NCBI RefSeq assembly: GCF_023373525.1
Contig: NZ_CP097218.1
Span: 3,348,001 to 3,412,000 of the forward strand
From: Brachybacterium kimchii
Lineage (GTDB): Bacteria; Actinomycetota; Actinomycetes; Actinomycetales; Dermabacteraceae
Direction of reading: 5' to 3'
DNA: 64,000 nt
Part shown: positions 16,201 to 24,839 of the stretch, in pieces
Position numbering within the stretch: position 1 is the stretch's first letter
Layout of the letters: every line of letters starts with the position of its first letter
The notes under the pieces: model-generated
Databases searched by the model: none
What the model was told of the DNA's origin: nothing
The model's input: the letters and a program-made list of their open reading frames with translations, nothing else
Translations under genes and position numbers: made by a program

Positions 16201-17190
16201 TCAGGCTCCTTCCGTCTGGCTGGCAGAGGCGTCCTTGCCGCCCAGGCGCTGCACGCCGAGCGCGAGTCCGAGGCCCAGGACCACGAGGATCACGGCCAGC
16301 GCGCTCGCGACCCCCATCTCGTTGCCGCGGAATCCTGTGAGGTACATGTCCAGCGGGAGGATCCGCGTGGAGGAGCCGGGCCCGCCCTGGGTGAGCACGA
16401 AGATGATGTCGAAGTAGGTCAGCGCGCCGACGACCATCAGGGTCGAGCTCGTGATCAGCGTGTACTTGAGCTGCGGCAGGGTGATCGAGAAGAACTGGCG
16501 GACGCGGCCGGCGCCGTCGATCTGCGCCGCCTCGTACATCGTCTGCGGGATCTGCCGCACCGCGCCCTGGTAGATGAGCGTGTGGAAGGGGATGAACTGC
16601 CAGGCGATGATCACCAGCAGCACGATCCACACGAGGGTCGAATCGCCCAGCCAGTTCTGCTTGAGGAAGGGCATGTTCAGCCCGCTCGCGAGCCCGAAGT
16701 TCGGGTCCAGCAGGGACTTGAAGGTGATCGCGATGGCCGCCGAGGACAGCAGCAGCGGCAGGAAGTACAGCACTGCGAGCACGTTGCGGTAGCGCTGGCG
16801 GCCGGCGAGGAACGTGCCCAGCAGGATGCTTAGCGGCGTCTGCAGCACCCAGGTCGCCACGATCATCAGCACCACGAGCGCGAGCCCGTGCCAGGTCGTG
16901 GAGCGGGTGAGCACCTCGCCCCAGCTGGTGAGCCCGGTGAACGTGATGGCGCCGATGCCGTTCCACGAGGTGAAGGACAGCACGAGCACGCCCACCAGCG
17001 GCAGCAGCGCGAAGATCGCGAAGAACCCCAGCGCGGGCAGGGCGAACAGCACGTGCGAGAGCTGCAGGCGCTCGCGGCCGGGGGCGCCGCGGGTCGAGCG
17101 CTCGGCGCCCCGCGCGGAGCGGAGCTTCGCCGCGTCCCGGACGCGCTCGCCGCTCTCCACGCGGTCGAGGCGGGCCGACGGGCTGGTCAT
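16201..17190 (-). CDS. Carbohydrate ABC transporter permease (MalF type)
   Basis: A 329-residue permease with a charged N-terminal extension of about 50 residues, six membrane segments and the EAA loop YEAAQIDGAGRVRQFFSITLP. It is the MalF-like partner of the following MalG-like gene. The start is the ATG two bases after the binding-protein stop; the longer open frame upstream runs antisense through the binding-protein gene and was rejected. Cargo is likely the saccharide processed by the ThuA/Gfo enzymes. Confidence 0.9.
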   Translation of the reverse strand: MTSPSARLDRVESGERVRDAAKLRSARGAERSTRGAPGRERLQLSHVLFALPALGFFAIFALLPLVGVLVLSFTSWNGIGAITFTGLTSWGEVLTRSTTWHGLALVVLMIVATWVLQTPLSILLGTFLAGRQRYRNVLAVLYFLPLLLSSAAIAITFKSLLDPNFGLASGLNMPFLKQNWLGDSTLVWIVLLVIIAWQFIPFHTLIYQGAVRQIPQTMYEAAQIDGAGRVRQFFSITLPQLKYTLITSSTLMVVGALTYFDIIFVLTQGGPGSSTRILPLDMYLTGFRGNEMGVASALAVILVVLGLGLALGVQRLGGKDASASQTEGA

Positions 17191-17192
17191 GC

Positions 17193-18521
17193 TCAGGCCC
17201 CCTTGCCGCTGTTCATGTTCTCGGCGAACTGCTCGGGCTCGAGCTTCCCGAGGAAGAGCTGCTCGGTGTTCACCAGCAGCGTCTCGGCGTCGGTGGGCTG
17301 CAGCGCCTGGTCCCAGGACTGGGTGAAGGCGGGCGCGTCCTGGAGGGACTGGTAGACCCACTGGAGGTAGTCGGCGTCGTCGCTCGCCTTCAGCGCGTCC
17401 TCCTGACCGGTGACGACGGGGGCGGAGCCGGAGTCGACGAAGGCCGCGGCCACGTCGTCGGTCATCATGCCCTCGAGGAAGAAGTCCTGGGCGACGGTCT
17501 TCTCGGCGTCGGAGGCGGCGGAGGACAGCGAGACGTAGTTGCAGGGGTTCCCCACGAGGTCGCCGAGCTCTCCCTTGCCGCCCTCGATGGTGGGGAAGGG
17601 GCCGTAGCCCAGGTGCCCGCCGGAGACGAAGTCGCCGCCGCTGGCCTTCATGCCGCCGAAGGTCCAGCCGCCGTGCAGCATGAGGGCGGCCTTGTCGGAC
17701 CACAGCAGGGCCTGATCGGTGTTGGAGTCGGCGGCCATGGACTCGAACCCGTCGGCGAAGGCCTTGACCTCGAGCAGTTCCTTGACCCTCTCTCCCATCT
17801 CGACGACCGCGTCGTCGAGCCAGGCGTCCTTCTCCCCGGCGGCGATCCTCTCGAACACCTTCGGCCCGCCGATGCGGTCCAGCAGGTACTCGAGCCACAT
17901 CATCGAGGTCCAGCGCGACTGCCCGGCGAGGGAGATCGGGGCGACGCCGCCGGAGTGCGCCTTCTCGATGACGTCCAAGAGGTCATCCCAGGTGGTGGGG
18001 GCCTTCGCCCCGATCTTCTCGAGCACGGTCTTGTTGTGGAACATGATGATCGGCTGGGTCGCGCCGATCGGAAGCGCATAGATCTTGTCGTCGACGGTCG
18101 CGGCGCCCCACACGGAGTCGATGAAGCGGTCCTTGAAGTCGGCGTTCTCCTCGAGCCACGAGGTGAGGTCGTCGACCTGCTTCTCCTCGGCGTAGGTGCG
18201 CAGGCCGCCTCCGCCCCAGCCGTAGATGATCGTGGGCGCCTCGCCTGCGCCGATGGCGGTGCGGATCTTCTGCTTGTAGGCGTCGTTCTGGAAGAACGTG
18301 AGGTCGATGGTGCCCTTGTCGAGCTTGTTGAAGGCGTCGACCGAGTCCTTGTAGATGCCTTCGTTCGGCTGTCCCGAAAGCTGCCAGAAAGTTGCGGAGT
18401 CGCTGCCGCCCGAAGAGCCGGATCCGCCGGGCCCCGAGGTTCCGCAGGCGGCGAGGGCGAGGGCGGAGGCGCCCGCGGCGGCGCCGAGTGCGGTGCGGCG
18501 CGAGATGAGGGGTGTGTGCAT
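17193..18521 (-). CDS. ABC transporter substrate-binding lipoprotein
   Basis: A 442-residue extracellular solute-binding protein of the CUT1 type. The signal peptide has a twin-arginine-like SRRTAL and a lipobox LALAAC with Cys26 as lipidation site, then a Gly/Ser linker. The mature part (FWQLSGQPNEGIYKDSVDAF, later ATQPIIMFHNKTVLEKIG) matches oligosaccharide-binding proteins. It is first in the importer operon, driven by a good promoter at 18613-18641, and divergent from a LacI gene. The sugar is not predictable; a disaccharide is suggested by the ThuA neighbour. Confidence 0.9.
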   Translation of the reverse strand: MHTPLISRRTALGAAAGASALALAACGTSGPGGSGSSGGSDSATFWQLSGQPNEGIYKDSVDAFNKLDKGTIDLTFFQNDAYKQKIRTAIGAGEAPTIIYGWGGGGLRTYAEEKQVDDLTSWLEENADFKDRFIDSVWGAATVDDKIYALPIGATQPIIMFHNKTVLEKIGAKAPTTWDDLLDVIEKAHSGGVAPISLAGQSRWTSMMWLEYLLDRIGGPKVFERIAAGEKDAWLDDAVVEMGERVKELLEVKAFADGFESMAADSNTDQALLWSDKAALMLHGGWTFGGMKASGGDFVSGGHLGYGPFPTIEGGKGELGDLVGNPCNYVSLSSAASDAEKTVAQDFFLEGMMTDDVAAAFVDSGSAPVVTGQEDALKASDDADYLQWVYQSLQDAPAFTQSWDQALQPTDAETLLVNTEQLFLGKLEPEQFAENMNSGKGA

Positions 18522-18612
18522 GACCTGCTCCTGCTGTCGACGGTGACGAGAAGTGCGGTGGGAAGCGGGGCGCCGCGGGGCCGATGGCCACCGTCGCGCG
18601 ATAAGTGAGGCT

Positions 18613-18641
18613 AATTTACAAAGACCTGCCGCATCGGTCAA
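18613..18641 (-). promoter_or_regulatory. Promoter of the ABC-importer operon
   Basis: On the minus strand, TTGACC (18641-18636) and TAAATT (18618-18613) are exactly 17 bases apart, close to the sigma-70 consensus. The start of the binding-protein gene lies about 90 bases downstream. Confidence 0.7.
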
Positions 18642-19005
18642 GGGTGGGATCCGAGTATCCCGGCCGACGGTCATGGCGAGTGAAGACGCAGGTGATGGCG
18701 GTGCGGCCCTGCGAGGTGCGGGGTGAGCGGCGCATGTCGCCACGGGGCGATCTCGCGCTGTGCTGTGCGCAGCGAGGCCTTCAGGCGCCCCGCAGCGGTG
18801 TGCTGCGAGGCGGGCGGACCGGACCGGACTGGGGGTGCTGGGTCGTCCTCCGGGCGATCGTTGCGGCGTCGCCGCCGATCGTGGAGTGCGGTGCGTGGAC
18901 GTGGACTCGGAGCGGGTACGGTGTGCCCATCGCTGTGCGGCGGAAAGGTTTCGAAAACGTCGCCACGCAGTGGTCTGTCGACAGGGCCGGGGAGGGGATC
19001 GCAGG
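18642..19005. other. Divergent intergenic region between the importer and the LacI gene
   Basis: About 360 bases without a credible gene. The only notable element is TTTCGAAA (18949-18956), an 8-base palindrome within GGTTTCGAAAAC, 50 bases before the LacI start, a possible weak LacI operator. Reading frames across this stretch have no recognisable protein content. Confidence 0.4.
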
Positions 19006-20142
19006 ATGCGCGGTGTGCACGGGACGGAGCCCGACGACGGCGAGCAGCGGGGCCGAGATGTCCGCGAGGACGCAGCGGGCCGCGGCAGGACGGGCGCGCA
19101 GCGGAAGGTGACGCTCGCGGAGGTCGCGCGCGGCGCCGAGGTCTCGCTCGCCACGGCCTCGAAGGTCATGAACGCGCGCGCCGACGTGCGCAGGGAGACC
19201 CGCGAACGCGTGGCACGCATCGCCCAGGAGCTGGGCTATTCCCCGCGGGCCCGTGCGGCCGTTCCAGGGCCTGTCGCGCTCATCCGCTTCCCGCGCCTGG
19301 ACAGCCCCTACGTCATCGACATCCTCGCCGGAGCCGAGCACGCCGCCCGGCGCGCGGGCGCGCAGCTGCTCGTCGAGACCGGCGGCGGCGACCTCGGCGC
19401 GCGCGAGCCGCTGACCCGGGAGCGGATGGAGGACGCCGCCCGCCGCGGCGCCGCGGGGGTCATCGCCGTCACCACTCCCGTCGGCCCCGAGCATGCGCGT
19501 TGGAGTCGCGAGCTCGATCTCCCGCTGATCGTCATCGACCCCATCTCCGTGCCGGAGGCGGACGTCGGCGCACCGGTGCCTGACCTGGTGACGATCGCGG
19601 CGACGAACTGGGAGGGAGCGGTCTCGGCCGTCCGACACCTCGCCGCACTCGGCCACCGCCGGATCGCCACCCTCGCCGGACCGGAGGAGTCGATCCCCGG
19701 CAGGCAGCGCCTGCAGGGGTACCGCAGCGGCCTCGAGCAGCAGGGCATCGCCTTCGACCCCGCGCTCGTGCGGCACGGCCGCTTCGATGACGAGGACGGG
19801 GAGATCGGCGCCGCGCAGCTGCTGGATCTCGAGGACCCTCCCACGGCGATCTTCGCCGCCTCCGACGGACTCGGCGTCGGCGTGCTGCGTGAGGCGCGTC
19901 GGCGCGGGCTCGACGTGCCCGGCGACCTCAGCGTGCTCGGATTCGACGACACCATCGTGTGCCGCTGGACCTGGCCGCGGCTCACCACGATCCGCCAGCC
20001 CCTGTTCGCCATGGGACAGGTCGCCGTCGAGCGCCTGCTCGCGCTCGCGGGGGATCCCGAGCTGTTCGCCCATCCCTTCCAGCTCGAGACGCGCCTCGTG
20101 GAGCGGGAGTCGACCGGGCCGGCGCCGACGCGCGCCGGCTGA
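19006..20142 (+). CDS. LacI-family transcriptional regulator
   Basis: A 378-residue regulator. After a polar lead of about 34 residues comes the LacI helix-turn-helix VTLAEVARGAEVSLATASKVM, then a periplasmic-binding-protein-like effector domain ending SVLGFDDTIVCRWTWPRLTTI. It is divergent from the importer and most likely represses it and the ThuA/Gfo genes until sugar binds. Start 19006 was chosen for the GGGGAGGGG upstream; earlier in-frame starts would add unlikely Arg-rich sequence. Confidence 0.87.
   Translation: MRGVHGTEPDDGEQRGRDVREDAAGRGRTGAQRKVTLAEVARGAEVSLATASKVMNARADVRRETRERVARIAQELGYSPRARAAVPGPVALIRFPRLDSPYVIDILAGAEHAARRAGAQLLVETGGGDLGAREPLTRERMEDAARRGAAGVIAVTTPVGPEHARWSRELDLPLIVIDPISVPEADVGAPVPDLVTIAATNWEGAVSAVRHLAALGHRRIATLAGPEESIPGRQRLQGYRSGLEQQGIAFDPALVRHGRFDDEDGEIGAAQLLDLEDPPTAIFAASDGLGVGVLREARRRGLDVPGDLSVLGFDDTIVCRWTWPRLTTIRQPLFAMGQVAVERLLALAGDPELFAHPFQLETRLVERESTGPAPTRAG
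20118..20139 (+). terminator. Hairpin overlapping the end of the LacI gene
   Basis: GCCGGCGC and GCGCCGGC pair around a six-base loop just before the LacI stop codon, near the convergent ROK gene. Confidence 0.3.
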
Positions 20143-20176
20143 CCAGCAGGGGTGTCGGATCAGCGGGGACGTCGGA

Positions 20177-21373
20177 TCAGGCTGCGCGGGCGATCCACTG
20201 GCCGGGAGCGGCGAAGACGGGTTCGAGCGCCCACCGTGCCGCGCCGCGCAGGGCGAGATCGGCCGGGGCGTCCGAGCGCTCGATCGTGATGGGACCGGCC
20301 TCGGTCGCGAGCGCGTGCTCGGCCACGGTCTCGCTGATCACGGGCCCGATCTCCTCGCCGATCGGCGCGAGATGGCCGGAGAGGACCACGGTCGAGAGGT
20401 CCAGGACGTTCAGGGCGTTGGCGACGGCGGTGCCGATCGCGCGGCCGATCGTGCCGATCACCTCGCTGCGACCGTCGGCCCGGCCGTCCCCGCTCTCGCG
20501 GGCGAGCGCGTCGACCAGCTCCTCCAGCGAGGCGTCCGGGCCGAGCCCGGCCCGCTCGCGCAGAGCATGCGCGGACACGTACGCCTCGAGGCAGCCGCGT
20601 CGCCCGCACCGGCAGAGCGCCCCGCCCGGCTCGACGACCATGTGCCCGAACTCGCCGGCCCATCCGTGCTCGCCTTCGAGCACGCGCCCGCCCTGCACGA
20701 CCGCCCCGCCCACGCCGGTGTGTCCGCGCAGGTAGAGGAAGGACTGGCCGGGTCGCTGATCGAGCTCGGTGAGCACGGAGAGGCGGTTGTCGTTCTGCGC
20801 GAGCACGGTGAGGCCGGCGAGCTCGGGGCGCTCCCGCAGATGGGCCACGAACGGGACGTCCTTCCAGCCGAGCCCGGGCGCGGAGAGCACGGAGCCGTCG
20901 GCCGGATCGATCCGACCCGGCAGTGCCGCGCACACCCCGACCACGGGAAGGGGCGTCGGCGACTCGGCGCTCGCCGCCCCGCGCACCTGGGCGACGAGAC
21001 GCCCGCAGGCCTCGATGACCAGACTCGGCGGATTGCCGGCGGCCGCCAGCGGCTCGTCGGCCGCGGCGAGCACCTCGCCGGTGAGATCGGTGGCGAGGCA
21101 GGAGACGCCGTCGGCGGTGACCTCGAGGCCGATAGCCAGCAGAGTGCCGCGAGCGGGGTGCAGCGGGACCATCGGCCGGCCGGTGCCGTGGATCAGCGGG
21201 GCGTCCTCGGCGACGAGGCCCGCCCCGATGAGCTCCTCGACGAGCTTGGAGACCGTGGGCTTGGTGAGCCCCGTGCGGGCGGCGAGGCCCGCGCGCGAGA
21301 GCGGCTCGGGCGCTGCGGAGAGGGTGCGCAGGCAGAGGGAGAGGTTGTGCTCCCGCAGGTGGGTGGACTGCAC
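20177..21373 (-). CDS. ROK-family repressor, probable xylose repressor
   Basis: A 398-residue ROK regulator: N-terminal winged helix (LAARTGLTKPTVSKLVEEL, about residues 25-50), then a ROK sugar-kinase-like domain with GVCAALPGRIDP, HTGVGGAVVQGGRV and the zinc motif GALCRCGRRGCLEAY. Translation should start at GTG 21373, with GAGAGGAG upstream, since this matches the usual beginning of the family (QSTHLREHNLSL); the longer frame reads through the xylA promoter. It is divergent from xylose isomerase, whose promoter contains a TTAGT/ACTAA inverted repeat of the XylR kind, so it is probably the xylose-responsive repressor. Confidence 0.88.
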   Translation of the reverse strand: MQSTHLREHNLSLCLRTLSAAPEPLSRAGLAARTGLTKPTVSKLVEELIGAGLVAEDAPLIHGTGRPMVPLHPARGTLLAIGLEVTADGVSCLATDLTGEVLAAADEPLAAAGNPPSLVIEACGRLVAQVRGAASAESPTPLPVVGVCAALPGRIDPADGSVLSAPGLGWKDVPFVAHLRERPELAGLTVLAQNDNRLSVLTELDQRPGQSFLYLRGHTGVGGAVVQGGRVLEGEHGWAGEFGHMVVEPGGALCRCGRRGCLEAYVSAHALRERAGLGPDASLEELVDALARESGDGRADGRSEVIGTIGRAIGTAVANALNVLDLSTVVLSGHLAPIGEEIGPVISETVAEHALATEAGPITIERSDAPADLALRGAARWALEPVFAAPGQWIARAA

Positions 21374-21501
21374 GGGGATGCTCCTCTCGTCGTGCGATGG
21401 CCTGCGCCGCGTCGTTCCTCGCCGGGCCGAGGTCCGGGGGATCTTCGTCGGCCCGCTGAGCGTATCCGCTGGACGGGCAGAGCCTCGCCCCGTCCGCCCA
21501 C

Positions 21502-21530
21502 TTGTGCCCGCGGGCAGCGCCCCGTAGGTT
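21502..21530 (+). promoter_or_regulatory. xylA promoter
   Basis: TTGTGC (21502-21507) and TAGGTT (21525-21530) are spaced by exactly 17 bases. The predicted transcription start lies inside the operator that follows. Confidence 0.6.
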
Positions 21531-21549
21531 AGTTGCTGCATCTTACTAA
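21529..21549. promoter_or_regulatory. XylR-type operator in front of xylA
   Basis: TTAGT and ACTAA form an inverted repeat separated by 11 bases, overlapping the -10 box and start of transcription. Half sites of this sequence are typical of ROK-family XylR operators (established for Bacillus XylR). Confidence 0.6.
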
Positions 21550-21565
21550 ACAGAGGAGATCAACG

Positions 21566-22759
21566 ATGACCGCTCCCACCCCCACCCGCGAGGACCGCTT
21601 CTCCTTCGGCCTGTGGACCACCGGCTGGACCGCGAAGGATCAGTTCGGCGACCCGACGCGTCCGCCGCTCGAGCTCACCGCGCACATCCGCCGTCTCGCC
21701 GAGATCGGCGCCTGGGGCTTCACCTTCCACGACAACGACGTGGTCCCCTTCGGCGCGAGCCCCGAGGAGCGCTCGCGGATCATCGCGCAGCTGAAGAAGG
21801 TCACGGAGGAGACGGGGCTGGTGATCGAGATGATCACGACCGACACCTTCGCCCACCCGGTCTTCAAGGACGGCGCCTTCACCAGCAACGACCGCTCGGT
21901 GCGCCGCTACGGCCTGCGCAAGGTCCTCACCAACGTCGATCTCGCCGCCGAGCTGGGCGCGAAGACCTTCGTCATGTGGGGCGGTCGCGAGGGCGCCGAG
22001 TACGACGGCTCGAAGGATCTGCTCGCCGCCCATCAGCGCTACGCCGAGGGCATCGACACCGTCGCCGGGTACATCAAGGACAAGGGGTACGACCTGCGGG
22101 TCGCCCTCGAGCCCAAGCCCAACGAGCCGCGCGGCAACATCTTCCTGCCCACCGTGGGCCACGCCCTCGCCTTCATCGAGCAGCTCGAGCACCGCGACAT
22201 CATCGGCATCAACCCCGAGACCGGCCACGAGCAGATGGCGACGCTGAACTACACCCACGGCCTCGCCCAGGCGCTGTGGGCCGGCAAGCTCTTCCACATC
22301 GACCTCAACGGCCAGCACGGCCCGATGTACGACCAGGACCTGGTGTTCGGCCACGGCGACCTGATCAGTGCGTTCTTCACCGTGGACCTGCTCGAGAACG
22401 GCTTCCCCTCCAAGCCCGGCGCCTTCGACGGCGCCCGCCACTTCGATTTTAAGCCCTCGCGCACCGAGCACGAGAAGGGCCAGTACGACGCGGCGGCCGC
22501 GAACATGGAGATGTACCTGATGCTCAAGGAGCGCGCGCTGGCCTTCCGCGCCGATCCGGAGGTTCAGGAGGCCCTGGCGTACTCGGGCATCGAGGACCTC
22601 GGCAAGCCCACGCTGGGCGCGGGCGAGTCCCTCGCCGACCTCCTGGCCGACCGCAGCGCCTACGAGGACTTCGACGTCGACGCCGCGGGGGCGCGGAACT
22701 TCGGCTTCGTACGCCTGCAGCAGCTGGCCATGCGCCACCTGCTGGGCTTCGCGGGGTGA
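21566..22759 (+). CDS. xylA: Xylose isomerase
   Basis: A 397-residue class I xylose isomerase, the usual actinobacterial length. Visible are the catalytic His segment [12 protein letters not shown] (about residue 54), FVMWGGREG, the first metal ligand in [24 protein letters not shown], and the second metal site [16 protein letters not shown]. It converts D-xylose to D-xylulose in the cytoplasm. The ATG has AGAGGAGA eight bases upstream. It is transcribed alone from an operator-controlled promoter; no xylulokinase adjoins it, but a xylulokinase-like gene lies at 37972-39393. Confidence 0.97.
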   Translation: MTAPTPTREDRFSFGLWTTGWTAKDQFGDPTRPPLELTAHIRRLAEIGAWGFTFHDNDVVPFGASPEERSRIIAQLKKVTEETGLVIEMITTDTFAHPVFKDGAFTSNDRSVRRYGLRKVLTNVDLAAELGAKTFVMWGGREGAEYDGSKDLLAAHQRYAEGIDTVAGYIKDKGYDLRVALEPKPNEPRGNIFLPTVGHALAFIEQLEHRDIIGINPETGHEQMATLNYTHGLAQALWAGKLFHIDLNGQHGPMYDQDLVFGHGDLISAFFTVDLLENGFPSKPGAFDGARHFDFKPSRTEHEKGQYDAAAANMEMYLMLKERALAFRADPEVQEALAYSGIEDLGKPTLGAGESLADLLADRSAYEDFDVDAAGARNFGFVRLQQLAMRHLLGFAG

Positions 22760-22783
22760 GTGGGCCCAGCTGATCGGCCCGGC

Positions 22784-22844
22784 CGATGTCGCTGGGTGAG
22801 GTCTCGACGCGCATATGGGGTCGAGACCTCACCCAGCGACATCG
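22784..22844. terminator. Long perfect palindrome between xylA and a convergent gene
   Basis: Twenty-five-base perfectly complementary arms (22784-22808 and 22820-22844) around an 11-base loop. The 5-prime arm begins CGATGTCGCTGGGTGAGG. It starts 25 bases after the xylA stop and ends 36 bases before the facing stop, so it most likely serves as a bidirectional terminator. Confidence 0.7.
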
Positions 22845-22879
22845 AAGGCCGCACGCGAGGGGCGTGAGCGCCCCCGCGC

Positions 22880-23749
22880 CTACTGAGGCAGCACCACGTG
22901 CGCCTGCACCGGCAGGTGATCGCTCGGGAACACCCCGCCGGGCCGGCGGGCGTCGATCGTCGCGTCGAGCACGCGCACGCCCTCGCTGAGCAGGATCCAG
23001 TCGATGCGGAAGTCGGACTCCTCGACCTCGCCGAAGAACGGGAAGGTGGACAGCTGCGGGCTCAGCCGCTGCTCGGCCGCGACCCATGAGTCCTGCAGGC
23101 CGGCACGCTCGACGAGGATCTCGTAGGCGGGGGAGTCGCCGGCGACGGAGTTGAAGTCGCCCGTGGTGATCGTCGACAGACCCGACAGCGCGAACTGGCG
23201 CAGACGGTCGGCGATCAGCTGCGCGCCCTTGGCCTTCGCCTGCGTGATGACGTGGTCCAGGTGCGTGTTGAGGTGCACGAGCTCGCGTCCGCTCTCGCGA
23301 TCGCGCAGACGCACCCAGGTGGCACCGCGCGGGCCCGTGTTCCCCCAGGTCGTCGAGCCGATCACGCGCGGGGTGTCCGAGAGCCAGAACTGGTCCCAGG
23401 CGACCAGCTCGAAGCGCTCGGTGTTGAACAGGATCGGGTTGATGAGGCCCTGGCTGCCGCCCTTGACGCCCATCGTGCCGACGGCCCGGTACGCCCGGCC
23501 GAGCCCTTCCTCGATCGGCCCGAAGGTGTGCGTCTGCATCTCCTGCAGGCCCAGCAGGTCCGGCGTCACCGCGGCCATGAGCTCGCGGATCGCGGGGGCG
23601 CGATGCGCCCAGTGGGCGGGCTCGTCGGGCGTGGTGGAGTCCGTCTGGAAGAGCGCGTTGAAGCTCATGACGTGCACGGGGCGGGAGGCGTCGTGCTGCG
23701 CGGCGGGGTCTTCGTGTCGCTCGGCGGGGGTGTCCTGATGGGGAGTCAT
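22880..23749 (-). CDS. Endonuclease/exonuclease/phosphatase-family protein
   Basis: A 289-residue EEP-fold hydrolase with all hallmark motifs in order: VMSFNALF (start of fold), LLGLQEMQ (metal Glu, about residue 68), HLNTHLDHV (about 160), ITTGDFNS (about 195), RIDWILLS (about 250) and FPSDHLPVQAHV. This superfamily includes DNases, phosphoinositide phosphatases and sphingomyelinases; no signal peptide is visible, so an intracellular phosphodiesterase role is likely. Start chosen at ATG 23749; the longer frame runs antisense over the ATP-grasp gene. Substrate unknown. Confidence 0.85.
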   Translation of the reverse strand: MTPHQDTPAERHEDPAAQHDASRPVHVMSFNALFQTDSTTPDEPAHWAHRAPAIRELMAAVTPDLLGLQEMQTHTFGPIEEGLGRAYRAVGTMGVKGGSQGLINPILFNTERFELVAWDQFWLSDTPRVIGSTTWGNTGPRGATWVRLRDRESGRELVHLNTHLDHVITQAKAKGAQLIADRLRQFALSGLSTITTGDFNSVAGDSPAYEILVERAGLQDSWVAAEQRLSPQLSTFPFFGEVEESDFRIDWILLSEGVRVLDATIDARRPGGVFPSDHLPVQAHVVLPQ

Positions 23750-23808
23750 CTGCGGGATCCTTCCTGGTGGCGTCGAAGGCCGGGGTTCCGCGTCGGCCGG
23801 GCGGCGGT

Positions 23809-24705
23809 TCAAGCCCCCTGAGGGAGTCGTGCGAGGATCGCCTCGGCGAACACCTCGACGATCTCGGGCGCGAGGTGGAGGTTGAAGGTCGGCTCGAACA
23901 GCTCGGCCTCGAGCAGCACGAGCCCGTGGTGCGCGGAGTCCACGGTATCGATCCGCGCGTACAGCGGCATCTGCTGGCCCGTCGCCGCGACCACCGCGGA
24001 GAGCACCTGCTCGGCGAAGGCGCGCTCCTCCGCCGCGGTCTCCACGACCACGGGGTTCTCCTCGTAGACGCCGCCGATGAGGCCGCCGCCGCGGGCGAGC
24101 AGCGCGCCCTTGGCGATCGCGTGGGTGAAGTGCCCGTCGATGAGGTACAGCGCCTTCTCCGCGCCGGCCGAGAGCTCGGGCACCTCGGGCTGCAGCATCA
24201 CGGTGCCCTCCTCGGCGAGGATCTCCAGGCCCAGCGCCTGCGCGGAGGGATCGCCGGCGCTGAACAGGCCGGTCAGGCGGGATCCGGCGCCGACGGCGGG
24301 CTTGAGGACCACATGCTCGGTGCCGCGCCCCACGAGCGCCGTGGCGAGCCCTGCCCCGTTCTCGAGATACTCGGTGGGGACGACGGCCACGCCCTCGCGC
24401 TCGAGGTCGGCGAGATAGCGCTTGTCCATGTTCCAGCGCACCAGGGCCGGGTCGTTCAGCACGCGCGAGGCCGTGCCCGCGTGCTCCAGCCAGGCGTCGA
24501 ACGCACGGGGCTGGGTCGCGTAGTCCCACGGGCTGCGCAGCACGAGCAGGTCCCATGCTCCCCAGTCCAGGTCCTCGTGCCAGTCCAGTCGCGCGGAGCG
24601 GTGCCCGCGCGACTCGAGCGCCGCCACCAGGGGCGCGGAATCGTTGTCGTAGTCGAGGTCGCTGTAGAAGCTCGGGCTGGTGCCGATGATGCCGATGGAT
24701 GCCAC
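23809..24705 (-). CDS. ATP-grasp-domain protein
   Basis: A 298-residue protein: N-terminal alpha/beta segment VASIGIIGTSPSFYSDLDYDN, LVLRSPWDYAT (about 65), then ATP-grasp features VVLKPAVGAGSRLT (about 145), a central MLQPEVPELSAGAEKALYLI, and the metal-binding end LLEAELFEPTFNLHL. Relatives act as carboxylate-amine ligases or glutathione synthetase-like enzymes; no substrate can be inferred. The start GTG 24705 has no Shine-Dalgarno sequence but is six bases from a -10-like TACGCT, so a leaderless mRNA is likely. It lies 59 bases upstream of the EEP gene on the same strand. Confidence 0.8.
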   Translation of the reverse strand: MASIGIIGTSPSFYSDLDYDNDSAPLVAALESRGHRSARLDWHEDLDWGAWDLLVLRSPWDYATQPRAFDAWLEHAGTASRVLNDPALVRWNMDKRYLADLEREGVAVVPTEYLENGAGLATALVGRGTEHVVLKPAVGAGSRLTGLFSAGDPSAQALGLEILAEEGTVMLQPEVPELSAGAEKALYLIDGHFTHAIAKGALLARGGGLIGGVYEENPVVVETAAEERAFAEQVLSAVVAATGQQMPLYARIDTVDSAHHGLVLLEAELFEPTFNLHLAPEIVEVFAEAILARLPQGA

Positions 24706-24711
24706 GTGATC

Positions 24712-24717
24712 AGCGTA
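24712..24717 (-). promoter_or_regulatory. -10 box for a leaderless ATP-grasp transcript
   Basis: On the minus strand TACGCT ends six bases before the GTG start. This places the transcription start at or next to the start codon, an arrangement common in actinobacteria. Confidence 0.4.
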
Positions 24718-24801
24718 GGGGCGGCGCCGGGACCGTGCGAGGTCGTCCGCGACCGCACGGGGCGGGGCGGGACGGCCCACCCCGCCACACCACGCCCCAT
24801 C

Positions 24802-24821
24802 GGACCGCGAGAGCGCGGTCC
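24802..24821 (-). terminator. Small hairpin next to a large palindrome
   Basis: GGACCGCG and CGCGGTCC pair around a four-base loop, 19 bases from the 54-bp palindrome. Together they could end the GH127 transcript. Confidence 0.4.
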
Positions 24822-24839
24822 ATCGCCCCGCCGGACCGC

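Noticed and set aside
18594..18618. TTAGCC-containing sequence as an iron (DtxR/IdeR) box near the importer promoter
   Set aside because: Matches only a few bases of the 19-base consensus and the genes are not iron-related.
18605..19111. A 168-codon plus-strand frame in the LacI upstream region
   Set aside because: Overlaps the importer promoter and the LacI start, lacks a ribosome-binding site and any recognisable fold.
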